From positions 1 through 5,514 of the forward strand of contig JBGPJM010000274.1 of the NCBI GenBank assembly GCA_041485385.1: a DNA stretch of 5,514 nucleotides. Direction: 5' to 3'. Shown here piece after piece: positions 1 to 5,153 of this stretch. This DNA comes from JBGPJM01 sp041485385. Its GTDB lineage: Bacteria; Planctomycetota; Phycisphaerae; Phycisphaerales; UBA1924. A program made the translations under genes and the position numbers. The notes under the pieces are model-generated. The model saw only the letters and a program-made list of their open reading frames with translations. It was not told the DNA's origin and did no database searches. Each line of letters starts with the position of its first letter. Position 1 is the first letter of the stretch.

Positions 1-176
1 CCCGGCCTGAACGTCACCCCGGCATCGAACGGCACGCCGTAGATCACCCAGTCCACAGGACGGTTCTCGGGGGCCACCGCCTCCAGCATCGGGTAGCGGC
101 AGAACGTGCACAGACCCGCGAACCGCGGCGTCACCCTCGCGTCGGGCAGAACGGTCTTCTTTGTTTGCTGGGCCAT
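1..176 (-). CDS. Agmatinase/arginase-superfamily ureohydrolase, N-terminal part (cut by window edge)
   Basis: Only the first 58 codons are present, beginning at the ATG at 176-174 and running off the window at base 1. The segment VIYGVPFDAGVTFRP (residues 44-58) is the characteristic first beta-strand and loop of agmatinases and related ureohydrolases, which usually continues into RPGARFGP. Residues 19-31 (FAGLCTFCRYPML) fit the short N-terminal arm of bacterial agmatinases. This family is Mn-dependent, cytosolic, and splits urea from a guanidino compound such as agmatine, arginine or guanidinobutyrate. The metal-binding motifs (GGDHS, DAHxD, DxDxxDP) lie outside the window, so the substrate cannot be assigned and speB would be premature. 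It starts 53 nt after the stop of the upstream small membrane protein, on the same strand and without a visible terminator between, so it may be the last part of the ast operon. No convincing Shine-Dalgarno precedes this ATG. Family assignment is firm; exact activity is open. Confidence 0.82.
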   Translation of the reverse strand, partial: MAQQTKKTVLPDARVTPRFAGLCTFCRYPMLEAVAPENRPVDWVIYGVPFDAGVTFRP

Positions 177-229
177 TGAGGTCAGTCTAGCGAGCCGGCG
201 CCCGGACACACCGATCGCGCCCGCGCGCG

Positions 230-631
230 CTACCGGGGTTTCGATCCGTCGCGTTCGTTCGAAGCTTGCTCGGACCCGGCAAGGTCCTCGCGATTCTTCC
301 TGGACCTCGGCAGGCCGCACTCCGGGCATTTGTCGCCCCTGACCTTGATGAGGTCGTACCCACAGCGCGGGCACCGCCCCGTGACGAACTGGAAATGGTC
401 GATGACTTCCTTCCCGTCGATCAGCAGCCAACAACCCAGCAGGAATACCAGCACGCTACCGAGTGACTCAGCAAGGCGCCAGCCCTCATCGCCCGGAAAT
501 CCGGTGCGCGGCGTTGACACCGCCATCCGAATCCCGACGACAACCCCCCACGCGACCGTCGGAAAGAACGTAGCCGCCATCCACAGGCCCAATCCACGCA
601 CAGCCAGTGTGCACCAGCCTCGACTGTCCAT
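230..631 (-). CDS. Two-helix membrane protein with C-terminal zinc ribbon (third of three tandem paralogues)
   Basis: 133 residues from the ATG at 631. I prefer this to the in-frame GTG at 643, because GGAG lies 7 to 8 bases before the ATG while the GTG has no clear ribosome site. Hydrophobic segments at about residues 10-35 and 56-72 predict two membrane helices. They are followed by a cytoplasmic zinc ribbon with CPRCGYDL at 87-94 and CPECG at 102-106, then a charged hydrophilic tail (KNRED, NERD). The four cysteines (87, 90, 102, 105) form a complete zinc-binding set. Proteins of this kind are common in planctomycete genomes, but I know of no assigned function. It starts 31 nt after the stop of the preceding paralogue and lies 53 nt before the ureohydrolase. 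Its shared plan with the two genes upstream (helix, polar loop, helix, short basic linker, ribbon) suggests local gene duplication. Confidence 0.78.
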   Translation of the reverse strand: MDSRGWCTLAVRGLGLWMAATFFPTVAWGVVVGIRMAVSTPRTGFPGDEGWRLAESLGSVLVFLLGCWLLIDGKEVIDHFQFVTGRCPRCGYDLIKVRGDKCPECGLPRSRKNREDLAGSEQASNERDGSKPR

Positions 632-662
632 GACGTTCTCCACGATTCGACCCGACAGGTCG

Positions 663-1070
663 TTACTCCGGCGCTGCGGAGTCGGCTATCGTCGCCTTCG
701 TCGTCGAAGCGAGCCTGCGGCCCGGCAGCACGATCCCGCACTCCGGGCACGTCACCGCAGGTACGCCGCGTACGTCGTAGTCGCACGCCGGGCATCGGCC
801 GTAGACCGATCGCAGGCAGCGATCGACAAGCCATTGTCCGCGGAAGAGCAGATAGAGTCCGAAGGCGATCTGCAGCAGCGAACTGATTCCGAATCCGGCC
901 TGGGTATACCAGAAGAACCACGGTGCGCCGGCAAGGGCGCCTCCGGGACCAGCCATCGCCAACGACTGCAGCAGCGAGCTGATGTGGCTGATGAGTTCAG
1001 GCATGCCCATCCCCAGCACGACGATCCCGATCCCCTTCACGAGAAGCCGGAACCACGTGTAGTCGGCCAC
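663..1070 (-). CDS. Two-helix membrane protein with C-terminal zinc ribbon (second of three tandem paralogues)
   Basis: 135 residues starting at the GTG at 1070, chosen because GGGAGG sits 6 nt upstream; the longer in-frame extension to 1208 is basic, has no ribosome site and runs deep into the preceding gene. Helix 1 is about residues 7-24 (FRLLVKGIGIVVLGMG) and helix 2 about 57-77 (ending AFGLYLLF). Then come RGQWLVDRCLRSVYG and the ribbon CPACDYDVRG (93-102) with CPECG (108-112), giving the cysteine set 93, 96, 108, 111. The residue before YDV is Asp where family members usually have Gly. A short Ser/Thr/Ala tail ends the protein. Function unknown; by structure it is an inner-membrane protein with a cytoplasmic zinc module that could bind a protein partner or nucleic acid. 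Its first 74 nt overlap the end of the preceding gene in another frame, so translation is probably coupled. Confidence 0.78.
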   Translation of the reverse strand: MADYTWFRLLVKGIGIVVLGMGMPELISHISSLLQSLAMAGPGGALAGAPWFFWYTQAGFGISSLLQIAFGLYLLFRGQWLVDRCLRSVYGRCPACDYDVRGVPAVTCPECGIVLPGRRLASTTKATIADSAAPE

Positions 1071-1416
1071 GTCGCACCTCCCGAGTCGCCCATCCCAGCA
1101 CGGGCCAGGTTCCTCCCGCCGCGAGATACAACCCAACACCCCAGACAACCGCGACCGGTCCATAGTCGGGCAACCAGTCGATGAAATCCTGCGACGCGAC
1201 GTAGTCACGGACGATCCGCCAGATGTTGCTTAGATAGAAGAGCGGACGCGACAGATCGAGTTGGGCCCAGTGGATCTTGGCGACGAACTCGCCGACGGAT
1301 TCCACGAACCTCCCCATCCACCCCGCAACGACCAACAGTCCCAGCAACCGCAGCACCAGGCGAGCCCTCGCTCGCTCATCGCCCGTCGCACGCGGCTGGA
1401 CATCCGGTCGTATCAT
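997..1416 (-). CDS. Two-helix membrane protein without zinc ribbon (first of three tandem paralogues)
   Basis: 139 residues from the ATG at 1416, which overlaps the astD stop codon as ATGA, so translation is very likely coupled to astD. Helix 1 is about residues 19-37 (RLVLRLLGLLVVAGWMGRF) and helix 2 about 86-103 (GPVAVVWGVGLYLAAGG). Between them lies a polar/aromatic loop with several Trp. The stretch GLYLAAGGTW lines up with GLYLLFRGQW in the next gene, and both helices occupy equivalent places, so I treat it as a paralogue of the two downstream genes. The cysteine ribbon is absent: after residue ~115 the chain continues as a short arginine-rich tail that is read in another frame over the start of the next gene and ends at 997. 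Function unknown. Because of the overlap the true C-terminus is the least certain part. Confidence 0.68.
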   Translation of the reverse strand: MIRPDVQPRATGDERARARLVLRLLGLLVVAGWMGRFVESVGEFVAKIHWAQLDLSRPLFYLSNIWRIVRDYVASQDFIDWLPDYGPVAVVWGVGLYLAAGGTWPVLGWATREVRRGRLHVVPASREGDRDRRAGDGHA

Positions 1417-3017
1417 TCCACCCACGAATCCTCGAACCGCATCCCCTCGGCGATCGTCGCCGCGGCCCCGGTTTCGATCATGCCCGCCACCGGGTACGCG
1501 CAATAGTCAAGCGAGAAGCTGCCGGCCGGGCGGTGGTTCCCCGAGCGGCCCAGCCCGCCGAACGGGAGTCTGCTGCTGGCCCCGGCAGTGCCGCAGTTCA
1601 CGTTCACGCACCCCACCCTCGCTTCGAAGAGGAATCGCTGGATCGCCGCGGCGTCGTGGGCGAAGATCGACGCCGCCAACCCGTACCGCGTCGCGTTGGC
1701 CTGGGTGATCGCTTCGTCCAGCGACCCGACCGTGCAGATGCGCAGCAGCGGACCGAAGATCTCCACGTCGCACCCCGCGTCGCAACCGGGGCCGCCCTCG
1801 TCTCGCGCGACGAACCGGTCCACCAGCACGACCGAAGGCGTGAGGTACCAGCCGCCGCCCGCCAGGTCCAGCGCGGTCGACTCGACCAGCACCCGCCCGC
1901 CGGCGCGGGCCAAGTCGGCCTGGAACTCCAGCGTTGCCCGTCTCGCCTGCTCGTTGATCAGCGGGCCCATGAAGACCGGTCGTCCCTGCTCCCCGGCCCG
2001 TGGGTCGTCCACGATCAGGTTGCTCGCGCCCTTGCAGATCGCCGGGATCAGCCTGTCGGCGACGTCCCGGTGGATGATCGCCCGGCGCGTGCACGTGCAC
2101 CGCTGACCGGTCGTGTTGAACGCGCACCGCACGATCTCGATTGCGGCCTGGCGCAGGTCGGCGTCCGGCATCACCACCGCGGCGTTGTTGCCGCCCATCT
2201 CCAGCGCAACGATCCGGCCCGGCGTGACGAGGTTGGCTTCCAGGATCCGGCGACCGACCGGCCAGGAGCCGGTGAAGAGGATGCCGTCGACGCCGGGGTC
2301 CTTGACAAGCGCCGATGCGGCGGCGGAGCCGCCCTGCACGAGGTTTACCACCCCCGCCCCGCCGCCGGGCGCGCCCTCGGCCTCGAGCGCCTCCTGAAAG
2401 AACTCGGCCAGGAGCTGCCCGACGCCCGGCGCCTTGTCGCTGGGCTTGAAGACGACGGTGTTCCCCATCGCCAGCGCCGGGACGATATGCCCGTTGGGCA
2501 GATGGGCCGGGAGGTTGAACGGCCCGATCACCGCCATCACCCCGTGGGGACGGAACCAGCACCTGCCGCTCTTCCCCGGCCCCATCGCAAACTCGTAGTC
2601 CCCGACACGCCGCATCGCGCCGATCTCCGTTTCGTCCAACGTGATGTCCACCTTGGCGCCGAGGATCGACGCCTCCCCCTTCGATTCCCACATCACCTTG
2701 CCAACCTCGTCGCAGATCATCGCCGCCATGTCGGACCCGCGGTCCTTGCAGATCTCCTTGAAGCGGCGCAGCACGGCGAACCGCCCCTCGCGCGCCCAGG
2801 CGGCCCATGCGGGGAGCGCCGCTCGCGCCGCCTCCACGGCCGCGCCGACATGCGATCGCTCCGGCGCGGCGCTCCAGACGGCCTCCGACGGTCGCGCGGG
2901 GTTGCGCGAGGTGATCGTCTCCGGGCCGGCGCCGGCGTGCAGCTCGATCCACCGTCCGCCGACAAGGTCAGCGGGCCCACGGCGCAGCGAAGGCTGGGGC
3001 CCGCCGGCCCCGCTCAC
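1413..3017 (-). CDS. astD: N-succinylglutamate 5-semialdehyde dehydrogenase AstD
   Basis: Oxidises N-succinylglutamate semialdehyde to N-succinylglutamate with NAD(+), step 4 of the arginine succinyltransferase (AST) pathway, in the cytosol. The 534-residue product follows E. coli AstD (about 490) nearly end to end. Visible landmarks: FRPHGVMAVIGPFNLP (155-170) and HLPNGHIVPAL (172-182) with the AstD-type NGH; KPSD (191-194) for cofactor binding; FTGS (248-251); catalytic-base Glu in ALEMGGNN (Glu273); nucleophile Cys307 in TTGQRCTCTRR; EIFGPLL (419-425); and PFGGLGRSGNHRP (485-497), where SGNHRP is specific to this subfamily. The start is GTG at 3017-3015, overlapping the astA stop as GTGA, with GGGAG about 7 nt upstream; translation is probably coupled to astA. 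Compared with E. coli there is extra sequence at the N-terminus (about 15 residues) and a ~10-residue insertion around 404-417 containing CDAGC. Active-site residues are intact. Confidence 0.96.
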   Translation of the reverse strand: MSGAGGPQPSLRRGPADLVGGRWIELHAGAGPETITSRNPARPSEAVWSAAPERSHVGAAVEAARAALPAWAAWAREGRFAVLRRFKEICKDRGSDMAAMICDEVGKVMWESKGEASILGAKVDITLDETEIGAMRRVGDYEFAMGPGKSGRCWFRPHGVMAVIGPFNLPAHLPNGHIVPALAMGNTVVFKPSDKAPGVGQLLAEFFQEALEAEGAPGGGAGVVNLVQGGSAAASALVKDPGVDGILFTGSWPVGRRILEANLVTPGRIVALEMGGNNAAVVMPDADLRQAAIEIVRCAFNTTGQRCTCTRRAIIHRDVADRLIPAICKGASNLIVDDPRAGEQGRPVFMGPLINEQARRATLEFQADLARAGGRVLVESTALDLAGGGWYLTPSVVLVDRFVARDEGGPGCDAGCDVEIFGPLLRICTVGSLDEAITQANATRYGLAASIFAHDAAAIQRFLFEARVGCVNVNCGTAGASSRLPFGGLGRSGNHRPAGSFSLDYCAYPVAGMIETGAAATIAEGMRFEDSWVE

Positions 3018-4327
3018 CCGCCGTCTCCCGGCGATGCTCCCCCTCGGGCCGCGGCCCGCTTCGGGCGCCCCTTCTTCGATCCGGTGCCCGCCCTCGTTGA
3101 GGCCGCCGCCTCACCGTTGCGCGCGGCGCGGCCCTTCCTCGACTCTCCGGCCCCCGCCCCTGCGCCGGGCTCGCCCAGCGGCGTCAGCCCCGCGGGCATC
3201 CCCGGCTCCGCCCCGAGCAGCTTGAGGTCCGACCTGCTGAGGCGGACGCGACCGGAGTGGTCCCGCTCGTAATCCGCCTCCACGGCGCGGAACTCTCCGT
3301 CGCCGTCCAGCACGCTCACCATCCCGTGCTCGCTCCCATGGGCGTCCGCGCCCCGTGGCGGACCCAGGTTCGCGCGGATCGTGTTCCGCACCAGAGAAAT
3401 CGCGTCCGTCGCGGCCTCCAGGTGCGGGCCGCCGTCGAAGGGGTCGATCCGGTCGCGGTACTCGAACCCCAGTTTCTCCAGCATCCGCTTGGCCGGCTCG
3501 GTCTCCGGCCCCACCTGCGCGATCACGGCCCTCGCCTCGGGCGGCAGCAGCGTGATGTAGATCTCCTCACGCGGCAGGAGCGACGTCATGAACTCCTTGG
3601 AGAACTGGCAGAAGCGGTCGGCCTCGGTGTAGGTCAGGTTGATGAAGCGGCGGCCGAGGTACTCCCACAGCGTGTTGCGCCCGTCGGGCGTGATCGGGCC
3701 CATCATCTCGGCGAGCACGCGGTCAGCGAACATCGGGCGGTAGAGGCCGATGACGTGGAAGCGCACGAGGCTGAGAAAACGGCCCAGGCGGAGGCGATGG
3801 CCACGGTACGAGGACTGGAGGATCAGCCCGCCGATCTCCGTCGGCCCCGTCTCGTCCAGCAGCAGCTTGGCGACGATGTGCGTGGCGCCGACCTGCAGCG
3901 TGCTGCTGAACATCTCCTTGCGGGACAGCTGGAAGGACACGTTGGGATGGCCCGGGCCACCCATCCTGGAGATGATCTGCGACGTTCCTAGCACACCCCC
4001 GGAGGTCGTGTCCTCCATCACGAACATGAACAGGTGGGAGAGCTTGGTCAGGGCCGCGAGCCCGCCGCCGCTCGAACGCCCGGAGGCACTCTCCAGGTCG
4101 GCTGGTCCCCCTTCCCGGCCCTCGGCCGGCCCGCCGCCGCTCGCCCCGGTCCCTCCCGCCCGCACCCTGCTGTCGAGCTCCGCTGCCTTCAGGAAGCTCT
4201 CGCGCGAGCGCATGATCTTGTCGGCGATGATGTCCCGGTCCGCCGGGAGGTTGATGAAGTGCACCATGCGGGCGAGCTTGAGCAGCGTGCCGGTGTCCTC
4301 GATCTTGGCGCGTCGCATGAGGAACAA
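3014..4327 (-). CDS. astA: Arginine N-succinyltransferase AstA
   Basis: Transfers succinyl from succinyl-CoA to the alpha-amino group of arginine, the committing step of the AST pathway. The product matches E. coli AstA along its length: MRRAKIED near the start, LPAD (27-30), FVMEDTTSGGVLG (102-114), a GNAT-like CoA loop YRGHRLRLGR (174-183), FADRVLAEMMG (200-210), EARAVIAQVGPET (264-276), LEKLGFEYRDRIDPFDGGPHLE (283-304). I place the start at the TTG at 4327: GGAGG lies 7 nt upstream, the resulting N-terminus aligns residue for residue with E. coli MMVIRPVERSD, and the candidate promoter lies downstream of the next ATG (4387). The ATG at 4318 is the alternative. At 437 residues it is ~90 longer than E. 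coli AstA (344), owing to a Gly/Ala/Ser-rich insertion (~55-90) and a low-complexity basic tail (~386-437) with KKGRPKR. It is the first gene of the operon and overlaps astD by 4 nt. Confidence 0.94.
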   Translation of the reverse strand: MFLMRRAKIEDTGTLLKLARMVHFINLPADRDIIADKIMRSRESFLKAAELDSRVRAGGTGASGGGPAEGREGGPADLESASGRSSGGGLAALTKLSHLFMFVMEDTTSGGVLGTSQIISRMGGPGHPNVSFQLSRKEMFSSTLQVGATHIVAKLLLDETGPTEIGGLILQSSYRGHRLRLGRFLSLVRFHVIGLYRPMFADRVLAEMMGPITPDGRNTLWEYLGRRFINLTYTEADRFCQFSKEFMTSLLPREEIYITLLPPEARAVIAQVGPETEPAKRMLEKLGFEYRDRIDPFDGGPHLEAATDAISLVRNTIRANLGPPRGADAHGSEHGMVSVLDGDGEFRAVEADYERDHSGRVRLSRSDLKLLGAEPGMPAGLTPLGEPGAGAGAGESRKGRAARNGEAAASTRAGTGSKKGRPKRAAARGGASPGDGG

Positions 4328-4334
4328 GCTGGAG

Positions 4335-4339
4335 CCTCC
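4335..4339 (-). promoter_or_regulatory. Shine-Dalgarno site for astA (decides a TTG start)
   Basis: GGAGG on the minus strand, ending 7 nt before the TTG at 4327. The next in-frame ATG (4318) would be 16 nt away, too far for normal use of this site. The spacing, together with the N-terminal alignment to E. coli AstA, supports TTG initiation. Confidence 0.65.
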
Positions 4340-4355
4340 GGGTGTCGGGGGCACG

Positions 4356-4399
4356 ATTGTACGGGGTCGAGGACCGACTCCGTCCAAGATGATCGGTCC
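4356..4399 (-). promoter_or_regulatory. Candidate astA operon promoter with overlapping 7-bp dyad
   Basis: On the minus strand TACAAT (4361-4356) is one base from the consensus -10 box and would give a leader of roughly 20 nt before the TTG start. No good -35 lies at 17-18 bases; TTGGAC is present but 20 bases upstream, so the promoter may be weak or activator-dependent. Immediately upstream, GGACCGA (4371-4377) and TCGGTCC (4393-4399) form a perfect 7-bp inverted repeat with a 15-base centre, covering the -35 region. That placement suits a regulator-binding site for arginine-responsive control, but I cannot name the regulator. A 7-bp dyad can arise by chance in GC-rich DNA. Confidence 0.4.
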
Positions 4400-4616
4400 G
4401 CCTTGCCGTAGTTATCTGACAGACCCAGCAGAAAGAGTTTGCCCGATCGGAAGAGATCCCCAGCTTGAGGGGGTGTGGCCGCGGCGCGCCGAACCCTGCG
4501 GCGTAGAACAGCCGAGTCAACGGGAAGCAGCGCCAAGGTGGCGGGTGTACTGCCGGGGCAGCCCGTGGGGGGCCGAGGGCGGGGAAATGGTGCCCACCAA
4601 CCACGAAAGGGCAGTG
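4400..4616. other. Intergenic region between the divergent astA operon and the small plus-strand gene
   Basis: No coding sequence I can support: the open frames crossing it are shadows with no family resemblance. It should contain the promoter of the plus-strand gene, but I could not find a convincing -35/-10 pair. The last 30 bases (4555-4584) are very G-rich on the plus strand, with four G-runs of 3-6 bases. The base composition is more GC-rich on the gene-proximal side than around 4410-4460. Confidence 0.5.
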
Positions 4617-4781
4617 ATGCAGCTCGAGATCATCGCAGGATTCGTGTGCCTGGCCCTCGGCGCCGCGGGATGGATCCTCATCAAGCGGCACCAAAGGAAC
4701 CACCGTCAGGCCACGCAGATGAAGGACATGGCGTACCTGGAGCAGCAGCTCATGGGCGAACAGCACCGCGACGCCGCCTGA
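4617..4781 (+). CDS. Small single-helix membrane protein, hypothetical
   Basis: 54 residues from the ATG at 4617, with GAAAGG about 6 nt upstream. An upstream in-frame ATG at 4587 would add ten polar residues and has a G-rich ribosome site, so either start is possible; I prefer 4617 because the hydrophobic segment then begins almost at once. Residues ~4-22 (EIIAGFVCLALGAAGWILI) form one membrane helix, followed by the strongly basic KRHQRNHR (23-30), which predicts a cytoplasmic C-terminus. The remaining ~24 residues are a polar, probably helical tail (MKDMAYLEQQLMGEQH). I do not recognise a family. It is the only plus-strand gene here, divergent from astA and convergent with the rRNA operon, whose terminator begins 41 bases past its stop codon. 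Evidence is the coherent helix-basic-polar design and the ribosome site, not homology. Confidence 0.55.
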   Translation: MQLEIIAGFVCLALGAAGWILIKRHQRNHRQATQMKDMAYLEQQLMGEQHRDAA

Positions 4782-4821
4782 TGCAGTTGCAAACTGTCGG
4801 GACGGAGCGGCCGCCGTCTGC

Positions 4822-4859
4822 AAAAAAAAGACCCCGCCAAGGTTTCCCTTGGAGGGGTC
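4822..4859 (-). terminator. Intrinsic terminator of the rRNA operon
   Basis: On the minus strand GACCCC-T-CCAAGG pairs with CCTTGG-C-GGGGTC (12 pairs with one T/C mismatch) around a GAAA tetraloop, followed at once by eight T. It begins five bases after the 5S 3' end, the expected position for an rRNA operon terminator. There is no T-run on the plus-strand side, so it does not serve the convergent small gene. Confidence 0.93.
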
Positions 4860-4864
4860 GTAAA

Positions 4865-4970
4865 GCCGGCGACAACCTACTTTCCCGCAATGCAGTATCA
4901 TCGGCGGCCCGGGCTTAACTGCTGTGTTCGGGATGGGAACAGGTGTGACCCCGGGCCGATAATCACCGAC
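4865..4970 (-). rRNA. rrf: 5S ribosomal RNA
   Basis: The minus strand carries the conserved loop B/C region CCCATCCCGAACACAGCAGT followed by TAAG (4937-4914), the loop E/helix IV region ending GGGAAAGTAGG, and a closing helix I in which GTCGGTGA (4970-4963) pairs over all eight positions, including G-U pairs, with TCGCCGGC (4872-4865). These ends give 106 nt, somewhat shorter than the ~120 nt of E. coli; the mature RNA may carry one to three more bases at either end. It is downstream of 23S in the usual order and followed directly by a terminator. Confidence 0.95.
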
Positions 4971-5153
4971 AAACTCCGCGCCCGCCTTCCGGCAGCGCGC
5001 GGCATGTTGAATCGGATGGACAGGTTTGCTGCAACCGAACAAGAGTGCAAAGACACGCTAGAAGAATCATCTGAGCGGCTGATTCACCGCCTGGGCCATA
5101 CACCTGCGTACGGCCCGCCCAGAGGGGCTGGCCGGCCGCGGGGCCTGGTTGGA
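4971..5153 (-). other. 23S-5S internal transcribed spacer
   Basis: About 180 nt between the 23S 3' end and 5S. I see no tRNA: no GTTCRA T-loop with a matching acceptor stem on either strand, and no open frame of interest. It should contain RNase processing stems for both rRNAs. The part next to 23S is GC-rich; the middle (about 5020-5080) is relatively AT-rich. Confidence 0.75.

Noticed and set aside
330..1184. Plus-strand open frame opposite the zinc-ribbon genes
   Set aside because: Antisense shadow; the minus strand has ribosome sites, membrane helices and paired cysteine motifs in two genes.
1507..2952. Second minus-strand frame inside astD
   Set aside because: Out-of-frame shadow dominated by Arg, Gly and Ala; the astD frame has all aldehyde dehydrogenase motifs in order.
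1533..3272. Very long open frame on the plus strand across astD and the end of astA
   Set aside because: It is the antisense of a confidently identified gene pair. High GC content removes stop codons from the opposite strand, and the translation is Arg/Pro/Ala-rich with no family resemblance.
4457..4475. Short stem CCCC-AGCTTGA-GGGG upstream of the small gene
   Set aside because: Only four base pairs with no associated T-run; not more than expected by chance in this composition.
4822..4859. The hairpin as a terminator for the plus-strand small gene
   Set aside because: In the plus direction the A-run precedes the stem and nothing T-rich follows it, so it fits only minus-strand termination.
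3723..5042. Long minus-strand open frame running from the astA region through the intergenic region and 5S rRNA
   Set aside because: It reads through the rRNA terminator and 5S gene and overlaps astA in another frame; the product has no coherent composition.
4971..5153. A tRNA in the 23S-5S spacer
   Set aside because: No T-arm/acceptor combination could be assembled on either strand.
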